This document shows positions 17,573 through 25,558 of a DNA stretch of 64,000 nucleotides, one piece after another (the stretch's first letter is position 1; every line of letters begins with the position of its first letter). This DNA is from an uncultured Pseudomonadota bacterium (GTDB lineage Bacteria; Pseudomonadota; Gammaproteobacteria; Burkholderiales; SG8-39), in contig CAIVVS010000260.1 in assembly GCA_903909415.1 (NCBI GenBank), positions 5,870 to 69,869 on the forward strand, in the 5' to 3' direction. Position numbers and translations under genes: made by a program. The notes under the pieces are model-generated. The model was not told the DNA's origin and made no database searches. It saw nothing but the letters and a program-made list of their open reading frames with translations.

Positions 17573-18439
17573 ATGTCAAAGGAAGTTTTCCTCTGGTGGG
17601 TGTTCCTCTGCGCCGTGAGCGCGGTGAACGTGTTCGCCTGGTCGCTGTCGGCCAAGGCGCTGGGGCGGCGCCAGCCCCTGCTCACCGCCGAGGTGTACGC
17701 CGCGCGCAGGCTGCAGCTGCTGCTGTCGGCGGGGTACGTACTGGGCTGCGCGTTCCGCTCGGTGCTGCCGGTGTTCGACGTCCCGCGCATGGTGCTGTTC
17801 GACGTCTGGCTGTCCAGCGCAATCGTCGGGCGTTCGGTGGCCACAGTGGCCGAGCTCTGCTTCGTCGCGCAGTGGGCGCTGCTGTTGCGCGAGATATCGG
17901 TAGAGACGCGCAGCCGCCTCGGCCACACCTGCGCGCTGGCGCTGGTCCCGCTGATCCTGGTCGCCGAGGGCTTTTCCTGGTACTCGGTGCTGACCACGTC
18001 CAACCTCGGCCACGTGATCGAGGAAACGCTGTGGGGCATCAGCGCCGCGCTGCTGGTCACCAGCCTGGTCGCGATCTGGCCGCGCTGCGATGCCGCGCTG
18101 CGCAACCTGCTCGCCGTGATCTGCGCGGCCGGCGTCGGCTATGTCTGCTACATGTTCCTGGTCGACGTGCCCATGTACTGGGCGCGCTGGATCGCCGACG
18201 AGGCGCACGGCCGGACCTACATGGGCCTCGCCGAGGGCGTGCTCGATGCCGCGGGACGGCGCGTGGTGTCGCACCGCTGGGAAGACTGGCGCCAGGAAGT
18301 GGCGTGGATGTCGCTGTACTTCAGCGTCGCGGTCTGGCTGAGCATCGCGCTGGTCCACGCGCCGGCGCTCAAGCCCGCGATGCGCGGCGCGCGCGCCTGG
18401 CGCGAGGCGCACATCGAAAAATCGCCAAAAACAGCCTAA
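17573..18439 (+). CDS. hypothetical polytopic inner-membrane protein
   Basis: A 288-residue protein from MSKEVFLWWVFLCAVSAVNVF with about six or seven hydrophobic helices spread over the sequence, including WSLSAKALG, LLLSAGYVLGCAFRSVL, FVAQWALLL, LALVPLILVAEGFSWYS, LLAVICAAGVGYVCYMFLV and LYFSVAVWLSIALV. No family was recognised. An in-frame ATG at 17549 would add 8 residues. The stop codon sits in the loop of the terminator at 18427-18451. Confidence 0.7.
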   Translation: MSKEVFLWWVFLCAVSAVNVFAWSLSAKALGRRQPLLTAEVYAARRLQLLLSAGYVLGCAFRSVLPVFDVPRMVLFDVWLSSAIVGRSVATVAELCFVAQWALLLREISVETRSRLGHTCALALVPLILVAEGFSWYSVLTTSNLGHVIEETLWGISAALLVTSLVAIWPRCDAALRNLLAVICAAGVGYVCYMFLVDVPMYWARWIADEAHGRTYMGLAEGVLDAAGRRVVSHRWEDWRQEVAWMSLYFSVAVWLSIALVHAPALKPAMRGARAWREAHIEKSPKTA

Positions 18440-18451
18440 GTGGCTGTTTTT
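18427..18451. terminator. bidirectional intrinsic terminator
   Basis: AAAAACAGCC (18427-18436), loop TAAGT, GGCTGTTTTT (18442-18451): a 10-bp perfect stem whose A and T runs serve as U-tracts on both strands. It ends the plus-strand membrane protein gene and the minus-strand Bug gene that converges from 18522. The TAA stop of the plus-strand gene is the first three bases of the loop. Confidence 0.85.
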
Positions 18452-18521
18452 ATTGAATAATTTCCCATCACGCCGTGCGGCGCCGCATCCAGCGGGCTGA
18501 CTGAGTGGCTTGCCGCGCGGC

Positions 18522-19517
18522 TTACTGCGCGCCTATCTTCGCCGCGCCGATGATCTTGCCCCAGCGCTCGGATTCAGAGCGCAGGTAAGTGCGGAATTCC
18601 GCCGGTCCCTTCAGGTCCATCTCCGCGCCCTGCTCGCCCAGTTGCGCCTGCACCTCGGGAAGGCGCGAGGTGGCGAGGATCTCCTGCGCCAGCCACTCCA
18701 CCACCGGCGCGGGCGTCTTCGCCGGGGCGAGGAAGCCGAACCAGCCGGTCACGACCAGGTCCTTCATGCCGGCCTCGGGCGCGGACGGCACGTCGGGCGC
18801 CGCCTTGGACCGGGCCGCATTGGTCAGCGCCAGCGCGCGCAGCTTGCCGGCCTTCACCTGCGGCAGCACGCCGGGGAGGTTGTCGATCAGCATGTGGATC
18901 TGCCCGCCGACCAGGTCGGTCACCGCCGCCGAGGTGCCCTTGTAGGGAACGTGCAGCATGTCCGCGCCGGCGAGGAAGCGGAACAGTTCGCCCGACAGGT
19001 GCGCGGTCGTGCCCTGGCCGGCCGAGCCGAAGCTGACCTTGCCGGGTTGAGACCGGATCCAGGAAACCAGTTCAGTCAGCGTGCGCGCCGGCACGCCGGG
19101 ATGCACCGCGACGATGTTGGGCACACCCGCGACCAGCGCGACCGGCGCGAGGTCGCGGTCCACGACATAGGGCACCTTGCCCATGTGCGGGCTCATGGTC
19201 AGCGGTCCGGCCGCGCCCAGCAGCAGGGTCAGGCCGTCGGGCGCCGCGCCGGTGACGGCGGTGATGCCGATGGCCGCGCCCGCGCCGGGACGGTTCTCAA
19301 CCAGCATGCGCACACCGGCCGCGCTCTCCAGCCGCGTGGCCACCACGCGCGCCATGATGTCGCTGGTGCCGCCGGGCGGGAACGGCACGATCAGGCGGAT
19401 CGGCTGGCCGGGAAAGCCCGCCGGGCGGTCCGCTGCGACGCCGGTGCCAGGCAGGACCAGGGCAAGGGCGGCGATCGCCGGGGCAAGCAGGGAGAGCGTG
19501 AAACCGGTGGAGGGCAT
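18522..19517 (-). CDS. Bug/TctC-family substrate-binding protein, last gene of oxygenase operon
   Basis: A 331-residue paralogue with a Sec signal ending GVAAD, then IRLIVPFPPGGTSDI and LVENRPGAGAAIG. It starts 27 bp after the beta-subunit gene of a ring-hydroxylating oxygenase on the same strand, so alpha, beta and binding protein appear to form one transcript ended by the terminator at 18427-18451. Transport of the oxygenase substrate is the simplest role. A different Bug gene (21512) is divergent from the same operon. Confidence 0.93.
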   Translation of the reverse strand: MPSTGFTLSLLAPAIAALALVLPGTGVAADRPAGFPGQPIRLIVPFPPGGTSDIMARVVATRLESAAGVRMLVENRPGAGAAIGITAVTGAAPDGLTLLLGAAGPLTMSPHMGKVPYVVDRDLAPVALVAGVPNIVAVHPGVPARTLTELVSWIRSQPGKVSFGSAGQGTTAHLSGELFRFLAGADMLHVPYKGTSAAVTDLVGGQIHMLIDNLPGVLPQVKAGKLRALALTNAARSKAAPDVPSAPEAGMKDLVVTGWFGFLAPAKTPAPVVEWLAQEILATSRLPEVQAQLGEQGAEMDLKGPAEFRTYLRSESERWGKIIGAAKIGAQ

Positions 19518-19544
19518 GGGCCTAGCGTCCTTTTCGCTGTGTGG

Positions 19545-20036
19545 CTAGATCGGGATGACCAGCAGGGTGTCGAGGTTGCGCGAATCCAGTAGCACGTTCC
19601 GTTCCCGGATCAGCAGCTCGCCATCCACCTCGGTGAACAGGTCGTCGTAGGTGCCCACGGAAAACAGCGACACCTCCCCGGTCTTCATCACCCGCGTCAC
19701 GTTGAAGCTGGTCAGCACGCGCCGCTGCGCGGCCGGCGTCCCCTCGCTGCCCGGCGCAAAGCGCGGAAGCGACACCACGTGCCGGTAGGTATGCGGATCG
19801 AACACGTTGCCGTGGCGGATCGCCAGCACCCGGTCGCGCAGCATGCCGCGCCCCTCGCAGTGCATCAGGCCGATGGCCCAGCCGTTGGCATGGCCCTCGC
19901 GGGTCTGCACCCGGTACAGGCACTCCTCGGAAAAATGGCCCGGCCAGTCCTCCAGCCGGTCGTCGTCGATGGTCCCCGCGCAATCCACCACCCGCTGCGC
20001 CGCACGCGCGAGGAAATCCCTGTCTGCTGCATTCAT
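19545..20036 (-). CDS. aromatic-ring-hydroxylating dioxygenase, beta subunit
   Basis: A 163-residue NTF2-fold small subunit of a Rieske oxygenase (PF00866). The pattern MNAADRDFLARAAQRVVDCAGTIDDDRLEDWPGHFSEECLYRV at the start and SVGTYDDLFTEVDGELLIRERNVLLDSRNLDTLLVIPI at the end match the family. Beta subunits are structural and help shape the alpha3beta3 hexamer. Start 20036 has GGAA at good distance; ATG 20045 is an alternative. It follows the alpha gene with about 20 bp between. Confidence 0.88.
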   Translation of the reverse strand: MNAADRDFLARAAQRVVDCAGTIDDDRLEDWPGHFSEECLYRVQTREGHANGWAIGLMHCEGRGMLRDRVLAIRHGNVFDPHTYRHVVSLPRFAPGSEGTPAAQRRVLTSFNVTRVMKTGEVSLFSVGTYDDLFTEVDGELLIRERNVLLDSRNLDTLLVIPI

Positions 20037-20058
20037 CGTTGCCATTCCGGTAACCCGC

Positions 20059-21312
20059 TCAGTAACCCAGCAGTCCGCGCCACTGCTTCCAGAAGCCGCG
20101 CACCGCGCCCTCGGAAACCCGCGTCTGCCGCGCCGGGCCGACGTCATGCCCGCCCATCTCGACGATCGCGCCCACGCCCTGGTCGCCCTTGGTGGTGCGC
20201 TGCACGGCGTTGCCGATGAAGCCGTCCTCCAGCGACACCAGGCCGGCGGGGCCGACCAGGTTGCTCTGCATCAGGCGCATGCGCATCTGCTCCGGGGTGT
20301 CGTCCTCGTAGCAGAACACCCACCACTGCAGGTCGCAGCGGTCCAGGCCACGCGGCACCAGCAGGCGCACAGCCAGCGTGTTCTGGATCTGCTGCAGGAA
20401 CACGTTGGGGAACAGGGTCTGGATCATGTGGGTGATGCCGTCCTCGAACTCCGGCCACACCTTGAGGATGCGGCGGTCCTCGATCGCCAGGTCGCGCATC
20501 GAGCGCAGGCCGCCGTTGGCGTAGTCGGTGCCCTCGGCATCGTCGGTCGCCATCTTGGCCCAGCTCAGGTGCGAGCCGCCGGCCTCGTTGACCTCCACCG
20601 CGCCGTCCATGGACAGGCGGTTCAGGCCGAAGGTCGCGAAGAAGGTGTGCAGCAGGCTCGCGTGGTAGGAGTCGCGCACGTTCTCGGCGTACAGCTTCCA
20701 GTTGTTGGGCAGCACCTGGGTGTAGCCGCCGATCAGCTTGATCGGCTTGTGGAAAAAGCGCTCCAAGCTCCACACCATGCGCGGGCCGAACCACTCCGCC
20801 GCGGAGGGCAGCTTGTCGGAGAAGGTCGCGAACACCAGGTTGCGTATGGTGTCCACGCGCAGTTCCTTCAGGCCCTTGCTGGCGATGTCGAAGCTCTCCG
20901 GCATGCCGCCCTCGCCGCGCACGCCGCGCTTGAAGGCCACCGACTGCAGCTTGCCGTCCAGGCTGTACACCCAGTTGTGGTACATGCAGGTGAAGTTCTC
21001 CAGCCTGCCGCCCGGCTCCAGGCACAGCATCGAACCGCGGTGGATGCAGCGGTTGACGAACACGCGGATCGCGCCGGCCGCATCGCGCACCATGATCACC
21101 GGGGTGTCTCCCACCCAGTTGGTGCGGTACTGGCCGGGCTCGGGGATCTCGACGTCCAGGCCCACCAGGTTCCAGGTCTCGCCCTGGAACAGCAGGCGCT
21201 GCTCGGCCTTGGCGATCTCCGGGTCGTTGTAGACGCGGAACGGCACGCGCGCCAGGCCCTCGTCGGGCCAGCGGAACATGGCGTCGGTTTCTGCCCTGCT
21301 GGTTGCATTCAT
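20059..21312 (-). CDS. aromatic-ring-hydroxylating dioxygenase, alpha subunit
   Basis: A 417-residue catalytic subunit. Rieske ligands are CIHRGSMLCLEPGG and CMYHNWVYSLDGKL (about residues 85-110), and the iron site is YAENVRDSYHASLLH (about residue 210) with the bridging Asp. With its own beta subunit it belongs to the two-component-alpha/beta type (benzoate, anthranilate, salicylate or biphenyl class) and should dihydroxylate or hydroxylate an aromatic acid. No ferredoxin or reductase gene is nearby, so electron-transfer partners must be elsewhere. Start 21312 is preferred to ATG 21351, which has no ribosome site. Confidence 0.9.
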   Translation of the reverse strand: MNATSRAETDAMFRWPDEGLARVPFRVYNDPEIAKAEQRLLFQGETWNLVGLDVEIPEPGQYRTNWVGDTPVIMVRDAAGAIRVFVNRCIHRGSMLCLEPGGRLENFTCMYHNWVYSLDGKLQSVAFKRGVRGEGGMPESFDIASKGLKELRVDTIRNLVFATFSDKLPSAAEWFGPRMVWSLERFFHKPIKLIGGYTQVLPNNWKLYAENVRDSYHASLLHTFFATFGLNRLSMDGAVEVNEAGGSHLSWAKMATDDAEGTDYANGGLRSMRDLAIEDRRILKVWPEFEDGITHMIQTLFPNVFLQQIQNTLAVRLLVPRGLDRCDLQWWVFCYEDDTPEQMRMRLMQSNLVGPAGLVSLEDGFIGNAVQRTTKGDQGVGAIVEMGGHDVGPARQTRVSEGAVRGFWKQWRGLLGY

Positions 21313-21511
21313 CTTGGCATCCAATGCGGAATCGGTCGGCGGATCGTACATGCATTCGCGAGGCGGGGAACTACGCGGGACGGGCGCACCGGCGCAAGCC
21401 ATGCCGCACCGCAATGAGGCGCGGCATGGCGTCGTTGCCCCGAATGCGCCAAGATGTGGCGGGGCCCCAACCACGGCTGCGGGCTTGCATGCCAACCAGA
21501 AAGGAACACCG

Positions 21512-22507
21512 ATGACACGCACGGTATCCGCCTCGAATCGCACGCGCCTCGGCGCGGCCCTGTTCGCCTGCGCCATGGGCTTGTGCGGCGGCGCGCTGGC
21601 GCAGGCCTGGCCGCAGCGCCCCATCACCGTGGTCGTGCCGATCGCACCGGGCGGCAGCGCCGACCCGATCGGCCAGGCCGTGGCCGGCAAGCTGTCGGAG
21701 GCCTTCGGCCAGCAGATGGTGCTGGAGCACCGCGGCGGGGCCAACGGGTTGATCGCCTACAACGCGGCTCGCGCGCGTCCGGCCGACGGCTACACGCTGC
21801 TGCTGGGCAACGACAGCCAGATGGTCACCACCCCGCACCTGATGCCGGACCTGGGCTACTGGGACAGGCACTACGCGCCGGTGATACGCGGCATCAACGT
21901 CGAGTACGTGCTGGCGGTGCATCCGAGCATCCCCGCCAACACCGTGCCGGAACTCGTCACCTACCTCAAGGCCAACCCGGGCAAGGTCAGCTACGCGCAC
22001 ATCGGCACGGCCAGCATCCACCAGTTGTCCATGGAGATGCTCAAGTCGGCCGCCGGCATCCCGGTGCCGGACGTGGTCGGCATTCCCTACAAGGGAAGCG
22101 GCCAGTACCTGGTGGACATGGTCGCGGGCGAAGTGAAACTCGCCTACGGCGGCCTGGCGCAGACCATGCCCTTCGTGCGCTCGGGCAAGCTCAAGGCGCT
22201 CGCGGTCGGCTCGCTCAAGCGGCTGGACACCTATCCCGCCCTGCCCGCGATCTCCGAGACCTGGCCCGGCTTCGAGACCAACTCGTCGTGGAACTACTTC
22301 GCGCCGCTGGGCACCCCGCCCGCGGTGCTCGCCCGGCTGAATGCCGAGATCAACAAGGCCCTGTCGGCGCCCGACGTGCGCGAGCGCCTGCTGGGCCTGG
22401 GCCTGTTCCCGCTGGGTGGCACCCCCGAGGCCCTGGCCACGCGCATGAAGGAAGACTACGAGAAGTGGGGCGCGATCATCCGAAAGCTCGGCCTGAAGAT
22501 CCAGTAA
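21512..22507 (+). CDS. Bug/TctC-family substrate-binding protein, divergent from oxygenase operon
   Basis: A 331-residue paralogue. The signal peptide ends ALAQA; the pocket reads VVPIAPGGSADPIGQ, differing from the usual VPFPPGG. AAGGAA precedes the ATG at 21512. Together with the Bug gene at 18522 it brackets the oxygenase alpha-beta pair, so the pathway may have two binding proteins with different ligands, or one may serve a sensor. A strong hairpin follows the gene (22532-22565). Confidence 0.92.
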   Translation: MTRTVSASNRTRLGAALFACAMGLCGGALAQAWPQRPITVVVPIAPGGSADPIGQAVAGKLSEAFGQQMVLEHRGGANGLIAYNAARARPADGYTLLLGNDSQMVTTPHLMPDLGYWDRHYAPVIRGINVEYVLAVHPSIPANTVPELVTYLKANPGKVSYAHIGTASIHQLSMEMLKSAAGIPVPDVVGIPYKGSGQYLVDMVAGEVKLAYGGLAQTMPFVRSGKLKALAVGSLKRLDTYPALPAISETWPGFETNSSWNYFAPLGTPPAVLARLNAEINKALSAPDVRERLLGLGLFPLGGTPEALATRMKEDYEKWGAIIRKLGLKIQ

Positions 22508-22531
22508 GGCCACCGCCAGCCAAGCGGCATT

Positions 22532-22565
22532 AACTGCTCCCGGCGAGGCATCGCCGGGAGCAGTT
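22532..22565 (+). terminator. strong hairpin after the Bug gene
   Basis: AACTGCTCCCGGCGA (22532-22546), GGCA loop, TCGCCGGGAGCAGTT (22551-22565): a perfect 15-bp stem starting 24 bp after the stop codon. No run of T follows (CGCATTTCGG), so it may be a weak intrinsic terminator or an RNA-stabilising 3' structure. Confidence 0.6.
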
Positions 22566-22766
22566 CGCATTTCGGGCCGGCCGCGGCTCCTTGGAAGGCG
22601 CGGGACCGCTCGACGGATCGCCCCAAGGCAGACACGCGCGGCCTGCGCGCCGCGGCACGCGCGACGGCCTACGTTCGGAACCGCACAGACGCTCCCCGGC
22701 CACCGGACCAAGCTGTCCGCACGCACCCCGCAGCGTCGGTGCGCGGATTCCGTCCGGAGGCAAGCC

Positions 22767-23291
22767 ATGAGTCCCGCTCCCATGCAGCAGCCGATCCAGT
22801 TCCATCACGGAGCGCCGGCCGCGTTCGACGCCAACAAGGCGCGCGGTTCCGCGACCCAGCCAGTCGCAGAGCCGGGCCCGAAGCCGAGCGACACCGGCTT
22901 TGCCGCGATGCTGGATGGCTTCCGTTCCAGCGGCGGCACCTCCAGCGGCGCGGACCTCGGCCTTCTGCTCGCGCGCCACGATCACGGCGACTTCATCAGC
23001 TTCGCCCGGCTGCTGGTCGCGGGCGAGTTGTTCGCCTTCGAATGGCGGCACACGCTGTGGATTCCCATGTTCCAGTTCGACCAGCGGGACCTGTCGACCA
23101 AGCACGACGTCCAGCGGGTGCGCGCCGCGCTGCCCGCCAGCTTCAGCGGCTGGTCGCTGGCCGGCTGGTTCGCGCGGCCCAATGCGCTGCTCGGCGCGCG
23201 CCGCCCTGCTGACATGCTCGCCACCGACCTCGCCGCCGTGCTGCACGCCGCGCACGCGGTCGAAGGACCCCGAAGGCCTTGCTGGTCATGA
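22767..23291 (+). CDS. ParS/MbcA-like (DUF2384) domain protein
   Basis: A 174-residue protein. Its second half has a layout resembling the toxin-binding domain of Xre/MbcA/ParS antitoxins: LVAGELFAFEWRHTLWIPMFQFD, then FSGWSLAGWFARPNALLGARRPADML and TDLAAVLHAAHAV. The first 60 residues are low complexity and there is no helix-turn-helix, so it is not a usual Xre-type antitoxin. No RES-domain toxin gene is beside it. GGAGG precedes the ATG, and its TGA overlaps the start of a Crp/Fnr-type regulator gene (ATGA), so the two are made together. The domain assignment rests on pattern memory, not a search. Confidence 0.6.
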   Translation: MSPAPMQQPIQFHHGAPAAFDANKARGSATQPVAEPGPKPSDTGFAAMLDGFRSSGGTSSGADLGLLLARHDHGDFISFARLLVAGELFAFEWRHTLWIPMFQFDQRDLSTKHDVQRVRAALPASFSGWSLAGWFARPNALLGARRPADMLATDLAAVLHAAHAVEGPRRPCWS

Positions 23292-24013
23292 CGGCTACCC
23301 TGAGCAGGATCGGCCCCGCTAGGGCGACGGACCTGCCGCGCCGCCCGCCTGCGGTCCCGGCGGAGCCCGATTCGGCGGAGCATGGCTGGATGGACGGGTT
23401 CGGGCAGCCGCAGCGGCAGTTTACCAAGGGCGAGTTCCTCTACCGCGCCGGCGACCCGTTCCGCTACCTGTACGCGGTACGACGCGGTTCGTTCAGGAGC
23501 GCCAGCCTCTCGGAGGACGGACGCCAGCAGGTCACCGGCTTCCACCTCGCTGGCGAGCTGATGGCGCTGGACGCGATCGGCGCCTCCACCCATGCCAGCG
23601 AGGCGGTGTCCATGGAGGACAGCGCCGCGAGCGCCATTCCCTACGCGCTGCTGGCCAGCCAGTGCCGCGAGCACCCCGGGCTGCAGCGGCGCTTCCACCG
23701 GCTGATGAGCCGCGAGATCACGCGCGACCATGGCGTGCTGCTCCTGCTGGGCAGCATGTGCGCCGAGGCGCGGCTCGCCGCCTTCCTGCTCAACCTGTCG
23801 CGCCGCCATGCCAATTGGGGCGGGCCCGACGGCGAGTTCATCCTGCACATGACGCGCGACGACATAGGCAGCTACCTTGGCATGCGCATCGAGACCGTCA
23901 GCCGCCAGTTCACCCGGTTCCAGGCGCGCGGCCTGCTGTCGGTTCGGCTGCGCCTGGTGCGCATACTCGACGCGGAGGGCATGCACGAATGCGCCGCGCG
24001 GCGCACCGGCTGA
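23288..24013 (+). CDS. Crp/Fnr-family transcriptional regulator (FNR-type recognition helix)
   Basis: A 241-residue regulator. The cyclic-nucleotide-binding-like barrel spans about residues 35-140 (GEFLYRAGDPFRYLYAVRRGSFR), followed by a dimer helix and a winged HTH with MTRDDIGSYLGMRIETVSRQFTRFQ. The E-x2-SR in the recognition helix is the FNR signature that reads TTGAT-N4-ATCAA. The N-terminal cysteine cluster that holds the [4Fe-4S] sensor of FNR is absent, so it probably does not sense oxygen that way. Its ATG overlaps the stop of the ParS-like gene. Confidence 0.88.
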   Translation: MTATLSRIGPARATDLPRRPPAVPAEPDSAEHGWMDGFGQPQRQFTKGEFLYRAGDPFRYLYAVRRGSFRSASLSEDGRQQVTGFHLAGELMALDAIGASTHASEAVSMEDSAASAIPYALLASQCREHPGLQRRFHRLMSREITRDHGVLLLLGSMCAEARLAAFLLNLSRRHANWGGPDGEFILHMTRDDIGSYLGMRIETVSRQFTRFQARGLLSVRLRLVRILDAEGMHECAARRTG

Positions 24014-24137
24014 ATATGGTGAGGCCGGCATCGGAGGCAGGCCGTTCCGCCGCATCGCACTCCGCGCGCAAAATGGCCTGAAAGCCGCATAAACCGCTGT
24101 TTTTCATAGCTATTTCTACCACCCCACCAGCAGCGGA

Positions 24138-24302
24138 TCAGGACGGCTGTCCGCGCGGCGGGGCGGACGCGGGACGTTCTTCACCCGGATGCATCCCGAG
24201 TGACAAGGGCATGGAGAGGAATGCCACGACCAGCACGGCGAGCATGGCCAGCGAAACGACGCCAATGAATTGGTAAAGGAACACCTTCAGTGATACATCC
24301 AT
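24138..24302 (-). CDS. small single-span membrane protein
   Basis: A 54-residue protein MDVSLKVFLYQFIGVVSLAML with one transmembrane helix (about residues 7-31) and a Pro/Arg-rich tail (HPGEERPASAPPRGQPS). GGAG seven bases before the ATG supports it. No family recognised. A terminator-like hairpin lies 50 bp upstream on the same strand. It converges on the Crp/Fnr gene. Confidence 0.55.
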   Translation of the reverse strand: MDVSLKVFLYQFIGVVSLAMLAVLVVAFLSMPLSLGMHPGEERPASAPPRGQPS

Positions 24303-24819
24303 CGCGCTGTCTCCAGCGCCGCATGCGGCGGCTGCCCGCCTGACGCAAAAATGGCCCGGAACGGAGTTGCCGTGCCGGGCCGAACCTTCCAGGCGTCCGC
24401 CAAGGGAGGGAAAAAGGACGAACACCCGAGGCCATCATGCGTGCCCGTCCGCGCCGCGTCGGTGCGCTTGCGCGCACAGCCCCGTCGCGCCAAGGAGCAC
24501 CAGCAACGGGACGTGTCGGTCCTGGCTAGGCTCCTGCGCGAGGTGTCGCGTTCGAGGCCGGCAAGGAAGGGGACGGCGCCAGCATGCGCGTCACTTGATG
24601 CGGATGTCGTTCTTGAGTGAGCTGACGTCCGGAGCCGGCATTCTGTGCGGCGACCAGGGGCAGGGCCGTGCGCCCGCGTACATGCCCGAACCGGGCCGCG
24701 TTGCACAGGGGCACGGGTGCTGGGTGCGCTGACACACCGACGCCACGCGCGCCGGCGCATAGGGTTGCGCGCTGCGCCGCCCAACCGGGCCGGCGCCACG
24801 CCACCACGGACGGATTCCC
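24303..24819. other. 517-bp non-coding region between the small membrane gene and the rcnB-like gene
   Basis: No gene could be supported here. The only clear structure is the hairpin at 24353-24381. A minus-strand frame ending MPAPDVSSLKNDIRIK (stop near 24597) was considered but has no ribosome site or recognised family. Promoters of the divergent flanking genes should lie here, but no good -35/-10 pair was found. Confidence 0.4.
24347..24381 (-). terminator. intrinsic-terminator-like hairpin upstream of the small membrane gene
   Basis: On the minus strand GGCCCGG (24381-24375) pairs with CCGGGCC (24359-24353), extended inward by ACGG/CCGT past one mismatch, and is followed by A then TTTTT (24351-24347). 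It would end a minus-strand transcript about 45 nt before the small membrane protein start. No gene on the minus strand upstream explains it, so it is either an attenuator in the leader of the small gene or the end of an unannotated short RNA. Confidence 0.5.
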
Positions 24820-25302
24820 ATGAAACCAGGAACCATCGCGGCAATTCTCGCCGCCGCATCGATGATCAGTGGCGCAACCGCGCTCGCCCAGGGCAAGGGT
24901 GAACGTGGTGGCGGCGACCGCAACGACTGGCAGGACCGCGGACAGCAAAGCCGCGGCCAGTCGCGCGATGCAGAGCGGCGCCCCGAGCGCGCCCAGCAGC
25001 GCCAGTTCCGCCCGGACGAGCGGCGGGAATCCCGCGGCCGGGGGCCGGAACGGCGCGACGCCATCACGCGCGAGCGAATGGAAGACCGGCGCGATGAGCG
25101 CGGCGCCGGCCCCAACCATGAATACCGTCGAGGACAACGCATGCCGGCGGAGTTCCGCACCCGCTACTACGTGGTCGATGACTGGCGCGGCCACGACCTG
25201 CATGCGCCGCCGCGGGGCTACCACTGGGTGCAGACCGGCGCGGACTTCGTACTGATCGCGATCGCGACCGGCCTGATCGCCGAACTCCTCCTGCGCAACT
25301 GA
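24820..25302 (+). CDS. RcnB family periplasmic protein
   Basis: A 160-residue protein with a signal peptide ending ATALAQ, an Arg/Gln/Glu-rich low-complexity middle (residues 25-100) and the RcnB domain (PF11776) at the end: YYVVDDWRGHDLHAPPRGYHWVQTGADFVLIAIATGLI. E. coli RcnB modulates nickel/cobalt efflux by RcnA; most homologues with long basic linkers are uncharacterised. No RcnA or RcnR lies nearby, so a metal role is uncertain. Confidence 0.88.
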   Translation: MKPGTIAAILAAASMISGATALAQGKGERGGGDRNDWQDRGQQSRGQSRDAERRPERAQQRQFRPDERRESRGRGPERRDAITRERMEDRRDERGAGPNHEYRRGQRMPAEFRTRYYVVDDWRGHDLHAPPRGYHWVQTGADFVLIAIATGLIAELLLRN

Positions 25303-25558
25303 GCGGCACACCGTCGGTGCCCTGCCTCCCCGTCCGCTAGCCGCCGCGCCGGAACCGCCGCCCACAAGCAGGGGCGCGCCGCATCGGGCGGTGCACGACT
25401 GATGCGGGAATGCGGCCGCGCGGCGCGGCCAGTCGTCCCGGCACCCTGCGCGGGCCGGGACTGCCTATGTTCGATGGCGTACAGAACCTCCGCACCCATC
25501 GACGCACACTCTCCGCCTCATCGCACAGTCCACGCAACCTCATGAACAGGCTGGACGA

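Noticed and set aside
24591..24640. Possible short minus-strand peptide ending KNDIRIK
   Set aside because: Only 16 codons from its ATG, no ribosome site, no family.
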